From assembly GCF_009914315.1 (NCBI RefSeq), contig NZ_CP042596.1, forward strand, positions 248,001 through 312,000: DNA of 64,000 nucleotides, given 5' to 3'. Shown here piece after piece: positions 21,555-29,876 of the stretch. The translations under genes were made by a program, and so were the position numbers. The stretch is from Granulicella sp. WH15. GTDB lineage: Bacteria; Acidobacteriota; Terriglobia; Terriglobales; Acidobacteriaceae. The notes under the pieces are model-generated. The model was not told the DNA's origin, did no database searches, and saw only the letters and a list, made by a program, of their open reading frames with translations. The stretch's first letter is position 1. Each line of letters opens with the position of its first letter.

Positions 21555-21556
21555 AG
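21305..21556 (+). CDS. Small protein downstream of the XRE regulator
   Basis: 83 residues from TTG 21305, overlapping the XRE stop (TTGA), with GAGGGG five bases upstream. The product (MITFDSQKAYDEAIGRAVHA...) has no recognised domain. Coupling to the regulator supports it. An antisense ORF (21300-21554) also looks protein-like. Confidence 0.5.
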   Translation: MITFDSQKAYDEAIGRAVHALDPTQNEYWQFQRQYLDAKWGRTYELWLASLGNPTIQDVAAGLLATRIEVRQDSTKSDPVSVP

Positions 21557-21578
21557 ACGCATTTTACTGTGGTTTTGA

Positions 21579-21606
21579 AGCTAAGGGTGTTAAGTATATA
21601 AACCCC
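21579..21606 (-). repeat. Right terminal inverted repeat
   Basis: Reads inward on the minus strand as GGGGTT then TATATACTTAACACCCT. It is followed by target duplication TTTAAAAA at 21607-21614. Confidence 0.9.
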
Positions 21607-21662
21607 TTTAAAAAGGCGTGCGAACGTCCGCCCCGCGCGTAGCGGGCCTGTCCGGCAGGAGA
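21607..21662 (+). repeat. Dispersed repeat, right part of the split B module
   Basis: TTTAAAAAGGCGTGCGAACG and CTGTCCGGCAGGA complete the B module whose left part ends at 18385. The first eight bases are the target duplication. Confidence 0.85.
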
Positions 21663-21675
21663 TTTTTTCATCTTT

Positions 21676-21772
21676 TACAAGAGAGTTCTTGCGCGGCTAA
21701 AGCCGCGTTCCGGGCATATGAGGGATGGCACGGTTGAAACCGTGTCATTAAGAAGGGGTAGTTTCGATTCCG
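21676..21772 (+). repeat. Small stem-loop repeats before purM
   Basis: GCGCGGCTAAAGCCGCG (21691-21707) and GGCACGGTTGAAACCGTGTC (21727-21746) are short hairpins. The second recurs near 24055 as GGCGCGGTTGAAACTGTGTC. Confidence 0.6.
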
Positions 21773-21821
21773 TGGAAAAAAGCCCTGATAAACTAGGGGT
21801 TCCATTCACGGAGTTTGCACC

Positions 21822-22997
21822 TTGCCAGAAAAAACTAAGCTAAAAACTGATTCCTTGCAGATCGACAATCCGTTGGATCAGGTGCAGGAATTTGCGCCGA
21901 ACTATGAGCTGCCGCTGCCCGACGCGGAGAGCGAGACAAAACCGGCTGCCAAGAAAAACAGCGGCGGGGCCACGGTCTCGTACGCCGATGCCGGTGTCGA
22001 TATCACCGCCGGTGACCGGGCCAAGCAGCGCATCAAGATGCTGGCGCGCAAGACATTCAACAAGCAGGTGCTGAGCGAGATCGGCGGCTTCGGCGGGCTG
22101 TTTGCGCTGGACCTCGCCAAGTATCCCGAGCCGGTGCTGGTCTCGAGCGCGGACGGCGTGGGCACCAAGCTGAAGGTGGCCTTCGAGCTGGGGATTCACC
22201 ATACGGTCGGGGCGGACCTGGTGAACCATTGCGTGAACGACATCGCCGTGCAGGGTGCGACTCCGCTGTTCTTCCTTGATTATCTGGCGACAGGGCGGCT
22301 CGAGAACTCGGTCGTCGAGACGGTCGTGCGCGGCATCTCGGAGGCCTGCCGGGCCAATGGCTGCGCGCTGATCGGCGGGGAGACGGCGCAGATGCCGGGG
22401 TTCTACGCGGACGGCGAGTATGACCTGGCGGGAACGATCATCGGCGCGGTGAACCGGCCGAATATCATCACCGGCGCGGGCATCGTGAACGGCGATGTGT
22501 TGCTGGGGCTGCCCTCGAACGGGCTGCACACGAACGGCTACTCGCTGGCGCGGAAGCTGCTCTTCGAGGTGGCGAAGTACGGGCCGGAGCAGTACGTGAA
22601 CGAGCTGAAGGACAAGACCGGCGCGGCGCTGATGCGGACGCACCGGAGCTACCTGGGCGTCATCAAGAAGCTGACGGGGCCGGGGCTGGTCTCGGGCATG
22701 GCGCATATCACCGGCGGCGGTATTACCGAGAACCTGCCGCGGATTCTGCCCAAGGGACTGGATGCGGTGATCGACCGGGCGAGCTGGCCGGTGCCGCCGC
22801 TGTTTGAGCATTTGCAGCAGCTCGGCAATGTGGACGAGGACGAGATGTTCCGGACCTTCAACATGGGCATCGGGCTGATCGCGGTGATTCCGGCGGAGCA
22901 GGTGAAGAAGGTGAAGGCGATTCTGAACCGGGCCAATGAACGGCACTTCCTGATCGGGCGGATTACGCGGGGGACGCGTAAGGTCGTTTACAACTAA
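21822..22997 (+). CDS. purM: Phosphoribosylformylglycinamidine cyclo-ligase (AIR synthetase)
   Basis: 391 residues from TTG 21822 (GGAG upstream). The family core starts about residue 53 (YADAGVDITAGDRAKQRIK). It continues through SSADGVGTKLKVAFELG, HCVNDIAVQGATPLFFLDYLA, GGETAQMPGFY, GLPSNGLHTNGYSLAR and HITGGGITENLPR. The enzyme closes the imidazole ring in purine synthesis. The first 50 residues, Lys/Glu-rich, are an extension not usual in PurM. Its stop overlaps purN (TAATG). Confidence 0.95.
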   Translation: MPEKTKLKTDSLQIDNPLDQVQEFAPNYELPLPDAESETKPAAKKNSGGATVSYADAGVDITAGDRAKQRIKMLARKTFNKQVLSEIGGFGGLFALDLAKYPEPVLVSSADGVGTKLKVAFELGIHHTVGADLVNHCVNDIAVQGATPLFFLDYLATGRLENSVVETVVRGISEACRANGCALIGGETAQMPGFYADGEYDLAGTIIGAVNRPNIITGAGIVNGDVLLGLPSNGLHTNGYSLARKLLFEVAKYGPEQYVNELKDKTGAALMRTHRSYLGVIKKLTGPGLVSGMAHITGGGITENLPRILPKGLDAVIDRASWPVPPLFEHLQQLGNVDEDEMFRTFNMGIGLIAVIPAEQVKKVKAILNRANERHFLIGRITRGTRKVVYN

Positions 22998-23620
22998 TGG
23001 TCAAGTTGGGGATTCTGCTGTCGGGGCGGGGGTCGAATTTTCTGGCGATCGCGGAGGCGATCCGCGAGGGTGGGCTGCCGGGGGTGGAGATCGCTGTCGT
23101 GCTCTCGAACCGGGCGGCCGCGCCGGGGCTGGAGGCCGCGCGGGCGTTGGGGATTCCCAGCTTTGCGATCCCTGCCGCCGGGCTGACCCCGGAGGAGCGG
23201 GATCAGCTCTTTATCGCTCGACTGCGGGAGTTTGGGGTGGACTTGGTTTGCCTCGCTGGGTATATGCGGCTGGTCTCGCCGGGGTTTGTGGCGGCGTTTC
23301 CGGATCGGATTCTGAATGTGCATCCTTCGTTGCTGCCTGCGTTTCCGGGGTTGAATGCGCAGGGGCAGGCGCTGGAGTTCGGGGTCAAGGTGACCGGGTG
23401 TACGGTGCATTTTGTGGATGAGCACCTGGATCATGGGGTGATCGTGTTGCAACGGACCGTTCCTGTAGAAGATGGAGATACCGAGGAGACGCTCTCGGCG
23501 CGAGTGCTGGTGCAGGAGCATCAGGCTTATGCGGAGGCGATTGGGCGGGTGGTCTCGGGGGAGTATCAGGCAGTGGGGCGGCGGTATTTGAAAGTTTCCG
23601 ACCGGCACGCGAAGCAGTAA
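22997..23620 (+). CDS. purN: Phosphoribosylglycinamide formyltransferase
   Basis: 207 residues. LGILLSGRGSNFLAIAEAI is the N-terminal signature, and NVHPSLLPAFPG and HFVDEHLDHG supply the catalytic Asn-His and Asp. It transfers formyl from 10-formyl-THF to GAR. The ATG overlaps the purM stop by one base, so they form an operon. The final residues (DRHAKQ) and stop come from a B-module repeat. Confidence 0.96.
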   Translation: MVKLGILLSGRGSNFLAIAEAIREGGLPGVEIAVVLSNRAAAPGLEAARALGIPSFAIPAAGLTPEERDQLFIARLREFGVDLVCLAGYMRLVSPGFVAAFPDRILNVHPSLLPAFPGLNAQGQALEFGVKVTGCTVHFVDEHLDHGVIVLQRTVPVEDGDTEETLSARVLVQEHQAYAEAIGRVVSGEYQAVGRRYLKVSDRHAKQ

Positions 23621-23783
23621 AAGGCGTGTGAACGCCCGCCCTCCGCGTAGGAGGCCCGTCCGGCAGGACAGGTTTGTGGTGGGGATAGGTCGGGCCTTCA
23701 GCCCTTGTCTTGCCGCGATGTTCGGTTACCTAGGGCTTCGCCCTAGGCTGGTATAGGGCGCGCCTTCAGCGCTATAGGGCGGT
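23605..23783 (+). repeat. Dispersed mosaic repeat, modules B-D
   Basis: GCACGCGAAGCAGTAAAAGG begins inside the purN 3' end, and CCGTCCGGCAGGACAG ends module B. Module D follows with a CTAGGGCTTCGCCCTAG hairpin. Confidence 0.85.
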
Positions 23784-23805
23784 TGTGGCTCGTTGGAGCT
23801 CCACC

Positions 23806-24072
23806 ACAGATGCGAGCATGTGGCACCCGCTTCTGTGGCTGGGGAAAGAAAGCATACCTCGGGGGCTAAAACCCTATGTGCGTCCGAGGTAAAATCCGGA
23901 CCTATCCCAGAAGCAAAAGCAACGGCAACAGCAGAAGCAGAAGCAGATTCTTCCGCTTCGCTCCTGAATGACAACCAAGAAAACAGGCAACGGCAAGAAC
24001 AACAGCAACGACAACAATGCCTTCGCCTTCGCCTTCTCACCAGCTTGCGGGGATGGCGCGGTTGAAACTGTG
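23806..24072 (+). repeat. Dispersed repeat, module E
   Basis: CTCGGGGGCTAAAACCC, a purine-rich tract of GCAACGG/CAGAAG units, CGCTTCGCTCCTGAATGACA and a final GGCGCGGTTGAAACTGTGTC. The gap 23621-24074 holds only repeats. Confidence 0.8.
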
Positions 24073-24074
24073 TC

Positions 24075-24680
24075 TTAGAAGGCTTCGCGGAGCTGGTTGC
24101 GCAGGCGGTGGAAGGCTTTGCGCAGCAGGTGGAAGCTCAGGAGCATCATGATGACTCCGGCGATGCTGAGCGCCAGGACCGTGCTGGCTGCGATCCACGG
24201 ATGATGCAGGGCGACCCAGACTACGCCCATCGAGAGGCCGTCCTCCGCCGTGCTGAGAGCGACGTTCGAGACCGGCTCGGGGCTGGGGGTGACGGCTACG
24301 CGGAGAGCCGTCTTGGAGCTGTGGGCGATGGTGGCGAAGGCCGCGCCGATACAGGTGATGAGGAGTTGCAGCTCCGGCGAGAGGTGCGAGCTGGCCGCGT
24401 AGGCCAGAAGCGCCGCCACGGGGATGCGGATGAAGGTGTGGAGGGCGTTCCAGAAGAGGTCGAAGCCGGGGATCTTGTCGGCGACGAACTCGCCCGCGAA
24501 GAGAAGGGCGCTGGAGCCAATGATCCAGGGGTTCTGGAGGGACTCTAGGCCGGGAGGAAGGGCCACCCAGTGCAGGCGCGCCATCAGGCCGAGAGACATG
24601 ACCGTGGCGTAGACATTCAGGCCCGCCGCGAAGCTGAGCGCGATGACGATGGCCGCGATGCTGGAGGGCGTGACGTGCAT
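24075..24680 (-). CDS. DUF4126 family membrane protein
   Basis: 201 residues from ATG 24680, with about five membrane helices. It begins MHVTPSSIAAIVIALSFAAGLNVYA and has the family stretch LQNPWIIGSSALLFAGEFVADKIPGFD. A TTG at 24707 would add nine residues; neither start has a clear ribosome site. Function unknown. It is flanked on both sides by repeats. Confidence 0.82.
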   Translation of the reverse strand: MHVTPSSIAAIVIALSFAAGLNVYATVMSLGLMARLHWVALPPGLESLQNPWIIGSSALLFAGEFVADKIPGFDLFWNALHTFIRIPVAALLAYAASSHLSPELQLLITCIGAAFATIAHSSKTALRVAVTPSPEPVSNVALSTAEDGLSMGVVWVALHHPWIAASTVLALSIAGVIMMLLSFHLLRKAFHRLRNQLREAF

Positions 24681-24705
24681 GATTGTCAAACTAGCACTTT
24701 GTGCC

Positions 24706-24910
24706 AAGTGAAGCAGTAAAAAGATGCTTGCATTCCCGCCCTGGGCGCAATGGGGGCTTTGAAGAAAGCATACCTCGGGGGCTAAAGCCCGGACCTACCC
24801 CAGGAGCAACGGCAAGAGCAAAGGCAACGACAGAAGCAGATTCCTCCGCTTCGCTCCTGAATGACAACCAAGAAAACAAACAACAACTAAACCAAGAAAC
24901 AAGAAACAAC
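24706..24910 (+). repeat. Dispersed repeat, B fragment then module E
   Basis: AGTGAAGCAGTAAAAAGATG is a degraded B start. CTCGGGGGCTAAAGCCC, the purine tract and CGCTTCGCTCCTGAATGACA (about 24765-24905) are module E. Confidence 0.75.
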
Positions 24911-24952
24911 AAAGGCAAGGGCAGATTCTTCCCTTTGGCTGCCGTGGTGAGG

Positions 24953-25966
24953 TTAGAAGCGGCGGCCGGTGTCGGGGAAGACGTAGATGACGACGCCGAG
25001 AAGGAAGAGCAGCAGTACGTAGCGGATCATGGTGGGGGTGCTGGGTTTTTCCTGTTCGGGGCCGGTGAAGGTGCGCCAGCCCATGCCCAGAGCGATGAAG
25101 AGGAAGACCCACTCGTGTGAGATCGCGAGGAAGATGAGGCTCGTGACCAGGATCAGGCCGCGTTGCAGGCGGTTGAGGGCGTAGGTGGCCTGTGCGCCGT
25201 CCAGCCCGAGGACCGGGATGAGGTTGAGCAGGTTGAGCCACGCGCCGGTGTGGGCCAGCGCGGCGAAGAGGGCCGAGTGCGTCGCGATGGCGATGACGCC
25301 GCAGGCCAACGCCGCGATGAAGCCGTAAGTCGGTCCCGCGAGGGCGATGGCTGCGAGGGTCTCGAGCGTGGTGCCCTGGGCGTACCAGCGGACGTAGGCT
25401 CCGAGGCCGGGGAGGAAGACGGGCAGGTCGGTCTTGAGGCCGCGGCGGCGGGCGGCGACGTAGTGGCCCATCTCGTGGATGAGGATGGATAGCGTGAAGC
25501 CGAGGCCGAACTTCCAGCCGAAGAGCGCCCAGTACAGGCCGAAGAAGACGACAAAGCTCAGGAGGAACTTGAGCTTGAAGACGAGGAAGAGGAGCGACTT
25601 GGCCTTGAGGAGGAAGAAGGCCGCCGGGGCCAGGGGGCCGAGCCGCTTAGTCCAGCGGGCCTTCCGGTCTTCGCCGGATTGGATGCGGGCGGTGAGCTGC
25701 TGGACCTTGGCGTGGACGCTGTCGGTCTGGGTGCCGGGAGGGAGCCAGGGGAGGGCCGTCTGCCAAAGCTCGCGGGCGGCGGCCCACTGCTGGCTGCGCT
25801 CCTGCTCGTTGGCCGCGAGGGCGATGCGGCGGAGGTGGTCGGAGTAGATGATGTGCTGACAGTCGGGGCAGGCGATTGTGCCGGCGGGAAGCCAGTGGCT
25901 GCATTGGGGGCAGTTGAAGACGGGTTCGGGAGCTTCGATCTGCGGTGTGGCGACGGACGGGTTCAC
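24953..25966 (-). CDS. Site-2-protease-like (M50) membrane protease with zinc ribbon
   Basis: About 337 residues. CPQC and CPDC (about residues 18-37) form an N-terminal zinc ribbon, followed by a helical soluble part. Six or so membrane helices come next. SILIHEMGHYVAARRRG holds the HExxH zinc site and NLIPVLGLDGAQ holds the Asp third ligand in an NxxPxxxLDG form. S2P proteases cut membrane-embedded substrates such as anti-sigma factors. GTG 25966 is chosen; TTG 26005 would add 13 residues. Confidence 0.87.
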   Translation of the reverse strand: MNPSVATPQIEAPEPVFNCPQCSHWLPAGTIACPDCQHIIYSDHLRRIALAANEQERSQQWAAARELWQTALPWLPPGTQTDSVHAKVQQLTARIQSGEDRKARWTKRLGPLAPAAFFLLKAKSLLFLVFKLKFLLSFVVFFGLYWALFGWKFGLGFTLSILIHEMGHYVAARRRGLKTDLPVFLPGLGAYVRWYAQGTTLETLAAIALAGPTYGFIAALACGVIAIATHSALFAALAHTGAWLNLLNLIPVLGLDGAQATYALNRLQRGLILVTSLIFLAISHEWVFLFIALGMGWRTFTGPEQEKPSTPTMIRYVLLLFLLGVVIYVFPDTGRRF

Positions 25967-26008
25967 AAGCCCTATTAGATACCGAAGGACGTAAGGAATG
26001 TGCAAAGA

Positions 26009-26185
26009 CGTGTCCTGCCGGACGGGCCTCCTGCGCGGAGGGCGGGCGTTTGCACGCCTTTTTACTGCTTCGCGTGGTCCTCCCGCTGGTCGGAATCAAT
26101 GTTCGCTGCCGACCGGCGGGAGGGCCACGCGAAGCCGAGCACCGCACGAAGTGCCGCCCGCCCGGCGTTAGGGCGCTTTTAAGCC
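26009..26185 (-). repeat. Dispersed mosaic repeat, modules B-A-F (inverted)
   Basis: GTCCTGCCGGACGGGCC and GGGCGTTTGCACGCCTTTTT, hairpin A (CCGCTGGTCGG / CCGACCGGCGG), then GCACGAAGTGCCGCCCG and CGTTAGGGCGCTTTT. It reaches the 3' end of htrA. Confidence 0.85.
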
Positions 26186-27375
26186 TGTTCGCCTGCTGAT
26201 GCCTTGGCGTCTGACAGCACTACCTTGATGTTGAGCTGGCGGCGGCCACGGAAGATCGTCAGTTCTACGGTGTCTCCGGCGCGGTGCGAGTTGAGCGCGG
26301 CGCTTAGGTCTTGCGGGTTGGTGATCTCCTGGCCGTCGATGCCGACGATGAGGTCGCCGCCCAGCATGACCGGCGTATTGCCCTGGTAGACGCGCTGCGT
26401 GCCGCCGTGCAGGCCCGCTTTTTCAGCGGCTCCGCCGGGTAGGACGCGCTCGATCAGGATGCCGTAGTCGGCGGCGAGGCCGATCTGGTCGGCGACGTCG
26501 GGGCCGATGGGGAAGGTGACGATGTCGAGCGAGGGGCGGCGGACGCGGCCATATTTGGCGAAGTCGTCCAGCACCGCCTTGGCCGTGTTGATGGGGATGG
26601 CGAAGCCGATGCCCGCGGACTGGTTGGCTCCGCCAGAGGCGATGAGGGTGGTGATGCCGATGACCTCGCCGCGCGAGTTGAGCAGCGGCCCGCCTGAGTT
26701 GCCGGGGTTGACGGCGGCGTCGGTCTGGATGGCGTCTTCGATGGGATTGCCCCCTTCGCCGCGGATGGAGCGGATGGCCGAGATGATGCCGCGCGTCATC
26801 GTTCCAGACAGGCCGAAGGGGTTGCCGATGGCATAGACGCGCTGGCCGACGACGAGGCCGTTCGACTGCGCGAGCGTGGCCGGGGTGAGGTTGGGCGCGT
26901 TGACGAGGAGGAGCGCGAGGTCGTGGCCGGGGTCGATGCCGACGACCTGGGCCTTGTACTGGTGCTTGTCGGCGAGGGTGACCTCGACGTGCTGGGCGTT
27001 GTTGATGACGTGGTTGTTGGTGAGGATGTGGCCCTGCTTGTCGAGGATGAAGCCGGAGCCCTGGCCCTGCTGGGGGACGGGACGGTTGAAGAAGTCGAAC
27101 TCGACGGCGGTGGAGGTGATGTTGACGACCGAGGGCAGCGCCTTTTTGTAGACGGCGATGTTCTCCTGCTCCTCGGCGTCGTAGGCCGGGGCGGCGGCGG
27201 CTTCGGTGAGCTGGAAGGTGCCGAGCGGGCCGCTGGTGGAGTCGATGTGGGCGATGCCGTCGGTGGCCGGGGGGGCGGCCCAGCGGAGCCAGGGGTGGTG
27301 CGCCGCGCCGCGCGTGGTCAGGTAATAGAAGCCTGAGAGAAGGACGAGTACGAGGAGGACCGGGCGTAGCTTCAT
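26179..27375 (-). CDS. HtrA/DegP-type trypsin-like serine protease with PDZ domain
   Basis: 398 residues. The N-terminal signal anchor is about residues 4-20 (RPVLLVLVLLSGFYYLTT). The catalytic triad is His in ILTNNHVINNA, Asp in DPGHDLALLLV and Ser in VNPGNSGGPLL. A PDZ domain covers about 290-385 (GILIERVLPGGAAEKAGLHG, GGDLIVGIDGQEI). Only one PDZ is present, as in DegS, so this is a periplasmic quality-control or signalling protease. An M50 protease lies next to it on the same strand, a suggestive pair for regulated proteolysis. Confidence 0.94.
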   Translation of the reverse strand: MKLRPVLLVLVLLSGFYYLTTRGAAHHPWLRWAAPPATDGIAHIDSTSGPLGTFQLTEAAAAPAYDAEEQENIAVYKKALPSVVNITSTAVEFDFFNRPVPQQGQGSGFILDKQGHILTNNHVINNAQHVEVTLADKHQYKAQVVGIDPGHDLALLLVNAPNLTPATLAQSNGLVVGQRVYAIGNPFGLSGTMTRGIISAIRSIRGEGGNPIEDAIQTDAAVNPGNSGGPLLNSRGEVIGITTLIASGGANQSAGIGFAIPINTAKAVLDDFAKYGRVRRPSLDIVTFPIGPDVADQIGLAADYGILIERVLPGGAAEKAGLHGGTQRVYQGNTPVMLGGDLIVGIDGQEITNPQDLSAALNSHRAGDTVELTIFRGRRQLNIKVVLSDAKASAGEQA

Positions 27376-27411
27376 TGTGGTGGAGAACCTTTGGACGCTC
27401 AGCTTATTTTA

Positions 27412-27700
27412 TCGTTCCGGCTAGTGGGAGGGGCACGCGGAGCAGGAAAAAGGCGTGGGAGCGCCCGCCCTCCGCGTAGGAGGGCCGTCCGGCAGGACGT
27501 CTTTGCAACTTTTGAAGAAAGCATACCTCGGGGGCTAAAGCCCGCATCTGTGGCGGGTTTTAATGTCCGGGCTAAAGCCCGGACCTACCCCAGAGGCAAA
27601 AGCAAGAACAACGGCAGAAGCAGATTCCTCCGCTTCGCTCCTGAATGACAACCAAGAAAACAGGCAACGGCAACAACAGGACGGGCAACGGCAACAACGA
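27412..27700 (+). repeat. Dispersed mosaic repeat, modules A'-B-E
   Basis: Degenerate half A, then B (GGCGTGGGAGCGCCCG, CCGTCCGGCAGGACG). E runs from about 27515: CTCGGGGGCTAAAGCCC, GTCCGGGCTAAAGCCCGGAC, purine tract, CGCTTCGCTCCTGAATGACA. Fills 27376-27741; no gene seen. Confidence 0.85.
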
Positions 27701-27741
27701 CTATGAGCCGGGGCGGAGGTGGTGCGGCTGGAGGTGTGTCC

Positions 27742-28389
27742 TTAGTGGGTGGGCTGGCGGGAGGCTGCGAGGAGTTTTGGCCAGAGGTCGTCGACCTGGC
27801 GTTGGAGGTCTTCGAGGGTGCCGTCGTTGTGGACGATGAAGTCGCAGGCGGGGGCCTTTTCGGCGTCGGTGATCTGGGAGGCGAGGCGGCGGCGGGCCTC
27901 GGCGGCCAGGGATTCGGGGTCGCCGGGGCCGCTGCGGGCTATGAAACGGGCGATCTTTAATGGCTCGGGGGCGGTGACCAGGATTAGCTTGTCGAAGCGG
28001 TGCCGCCAGCCGTTGGGGCCGCCGTATTTGGTCTCGAAGATGAGGGCCGACTCGACTACGACGATGGCGGCGGGGTCGCGGGTGAAGATGGCCTCGGCCA
28101 GCTCGGTCTGCTGGGCGATGGCGGCGGGGTGGACGATGGCGTTCAGCTCTTCGACGCGGCCGTCGGTGAAGGCGAGGCGGGCCAGGATGGCGCGGTTAAG
28201 GGTGCCGTCGGCGGCAAGGACCTCGGGGCCGAAGTGGGAGACGATCTCGCCGAAGACCCGCTGGCCGGGCTGCATGAGCTGGCGGCCCAGCTCGTCGGCC
28301 TGGAGGATGTGGGCGCCGTGCGCGCCGAGCATCGCGGCGACCGTGGACTTGCCGGAGCCGAGGCCGCCGGTGAGGCCTACGCGGAGCAT
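27742..28389 (-). CDS. coaE: Dephospho-CoA kinase
   Basis: 215 residues. The P-loop is at the N-terminus (LRVGLTGGLGSGKSTVAAML). AHILQADELGRQLMQPGQ, AIVHPAAIAQQ and VVESALIFETKYG are family motifs. It phosphorylates dephospho-CoA, the last step of CoA synthesis. ATG 28389 places the P-loop at the usual position; GTG 28410 is an alternative. Confidence 0.94.
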   Translation of the reverse strand: MLRVGLTGGLGSGKSTVAAMLGAHGAHILQADELGRQLMQPGQRVFGEIVSHFGPEVLAADGTLNRAILARLAFTDGRVEELNAIVHPAAIAQQTELAEAIFTRDPAAIVVVESALIFETKYGGPNGWRHRFDKLILVTAPEPLKIARFIARSGPGDPESLAAEARRRLASQITDAEKAPACDFIVHNDGTLEDLQRQVDDLWPKLLAASRQPTH

Positions 28390-28470
28390 CGGGATCTCGT
28401 GGGTGAACACATGTGTCTGTGGGCTAGGATAACGGCTTTGTTCGATAAACTAAGGGTGGAGTTTTGAACG

Positions 28471-28677
28471 ATGCCTTTTCCTATCAAAGTGTGTGTGGTG
28501 TGCGAAGAAGAGTTTGAACTGAAGCCGGATAAGCCGGGCTTCGCGAATCGCTGTCCGGAGTGTAGCCTGCCGGAGTTGGAAGCGGAGGACTCGGCTGCCG
28601 AGGAGCGTGGGGATGCCGGGCTGAATGAGGCGCGGCGGTCGGCTATGAAGAATCTGCTTTATCGGAAAGATAGCTGA
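28471..28677 (+). CDS. Small zinc-ribbon-like protein
   Basis: 68 residues. CVVC (residues 8-11) and CPEC (28-31) form a likely zinc-binding four-Cys site, followed by an acidic helical tail. GGAG precedes ATG 28471. It is divergent from coaE. Family not recognised. Confidence 0.72.
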   Translation: MPFPIKVCVVCEEEFELKPDKPGFANRCPECSLPELEAEDSAAEERGDAGLNEARRSAMKNLLYRKDS

Positions 28678-28679
28678 AG

Positions 28680-28862
28680 GACTGTCCTGCCGGACGGGCC
28701 TCCTGCGCGCGGGGCGGTCACTTCGTGACTTTCATACTTGTCTGGGGGATTTAAAGAGCATTGGTCCTCCCGTTGGTCGGAAATAAGCGGTGCTCGCTTC
28801 CGACCAACGGGAGGACCTCAGAAGATAATCCACCCATACCGCCCCGAGAACGGTACGAAGTA
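28680..28862. repeat. Dispersed mosaic repeat, modules B'-A-C (inverted)
   Basis: CTGTCCTGCCGGACGGGCC, hairpin A with arms CTCCCGTTGGTCGG and CCGACCAACGGGAG (about 28766-28814), then CCCCGAGAACGGTACGAAGT. Confidence 0.85.
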
Positions 28863-29780
28863 CTAAGCGCGGCGCAGGGCTGCGGCTTTGACTGTGTTGC
28901 TCATCAGCATGGCAATCGTCAGCGCGCCGACGCCGCCCGGGACCGGCGTGTAGGCCGACGACAATGCAAAGGCCGCGGGGTCGATATCGCCGATCACCAC
29001 CGAGCCGCGACGCAGGAAGAGTGCCTCGCGGTCAGGGTTGTTGGGGAAGAAACGCGCTACGTCATTGGCGTCCGTCAGGCGGTTGATGCCCACGTCGATC
29101 AGGACCGCGCCGGGCTTGACCATCGTGGAGTTGACGAAGCCGGGACGGCCAATCGCGGCGACCAGGATGTCGGCGTTGCGGGTGACGGCGGGCAGGTCGA
29201 AGGTGCGGCTGTGGCAGATGGTGACCGTGGCCGAGGCGTTCAGGAGCAGCATCGACATGGGCTTGCCCACGATGTCCGAGCGACCGATGACGACCGCGTT
29301 CTTGCCGGTGACGTCGATGTTGCGGCGGCGCAGCATCTCCATGACGCCGGCCGGGGTGCAGGGTTGCAGGCCGGGCTGGCCGCTCTGCAAGCGGCCTACG
29401 TTGACCGGGTGGAAGCCGTCGACGTCCTTGTCGGGCGAGATGGCTTCGAGCAGGAGCTTGGTGTTGACGTGAGCCGGTAGGGGGAGCTGGATCAGGATGC
29501 CGTCGATGTCCTCGCGGGCGTTGAGGGACTGGACCATCACCAGCAGCTCTTCGGTGGTGACGGTCTCGGGCGGGGTGAGCATCTCGGAGAAGATGCCCAG
29601 CTCGGCGCAGGTCTTGACCTTGCTGCGGACGTAGATCTCCGACGCGGCGACGTTGCCGACGAGGATGACGGCGAGGCCGGGGTTGACGCCGCGAGCCTTG
29701 AGGCCCTGGACCTCAAGGGCGACTTCAGCTTTGATCTCGGAGGCGATGGCGATGCCGTCTAGGACGGTGGGTTCTGGCAT
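28863..29780 (-). CDS. folD: Methylenetetrahydrofolate dehydrogenase/cyclohydrolase
   Basis: 305 residues. Motifs are VGNVAASEIYVRSKVKTCAE (with the catalytic Lys and Tyr), GILIQLPLPAHVN, SPDKDVDGFHPVNVG, VIGRSDIVGKPMSMLL and TPVPGGVGALTIAMLM. It interconverts methylene-, methenyl- and formyl-THF. ATG 29780 gives the family start; the ORF extends upstream without further support. Confidence 0.97.
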   Translation of the reverse strand: MPEPTVLDGIAIASEIKAEVALEVQGLKARGVNPGLAVILVGNVAASEIYVRSKVKTCAELGIFSEMLTPPETVTTEELLVMVQSLNAREDIDGILIQLPLPAHVNTKLLLEAISPDKDVDGFHPVNVGRLQSGQPGLQPCTPAGVMEMLRRRNIDVTGKNAVVIGRSDIVGKPMSMLLLNASATVTICHSRTFDLPAVTRNADILVAAIGRPGFVNSTMVKPGAVLIDVGINRLTDANDVARFFPNNPDREALFLRRGSVVIGDIDPAAFALSSAYTPVPGGVGALTIAMLMSNTVKAAALRRA

Positions 29781-29837
29781 GGATAGGCTCGATTCTCTGG
29801 TGTTGAAAAACTGTGGAAAGAATGCTGGGGGAATGAC

Positions 29838-29864
29838 AAAGGCGGGACCGAAGTCCCGCCTTTT
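29838..29864 (-). terminator. Terminator after the DsbA-like gene
   Basis: GGCGGGA, loop CCGAAG, TCCCGCC, with A/T runs on both sides. It lies 13 bases beyond the stop at 29877 and before folD. Confidence 0.85.
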
Positions 29865-29876
29865 CAATAAGAAATG

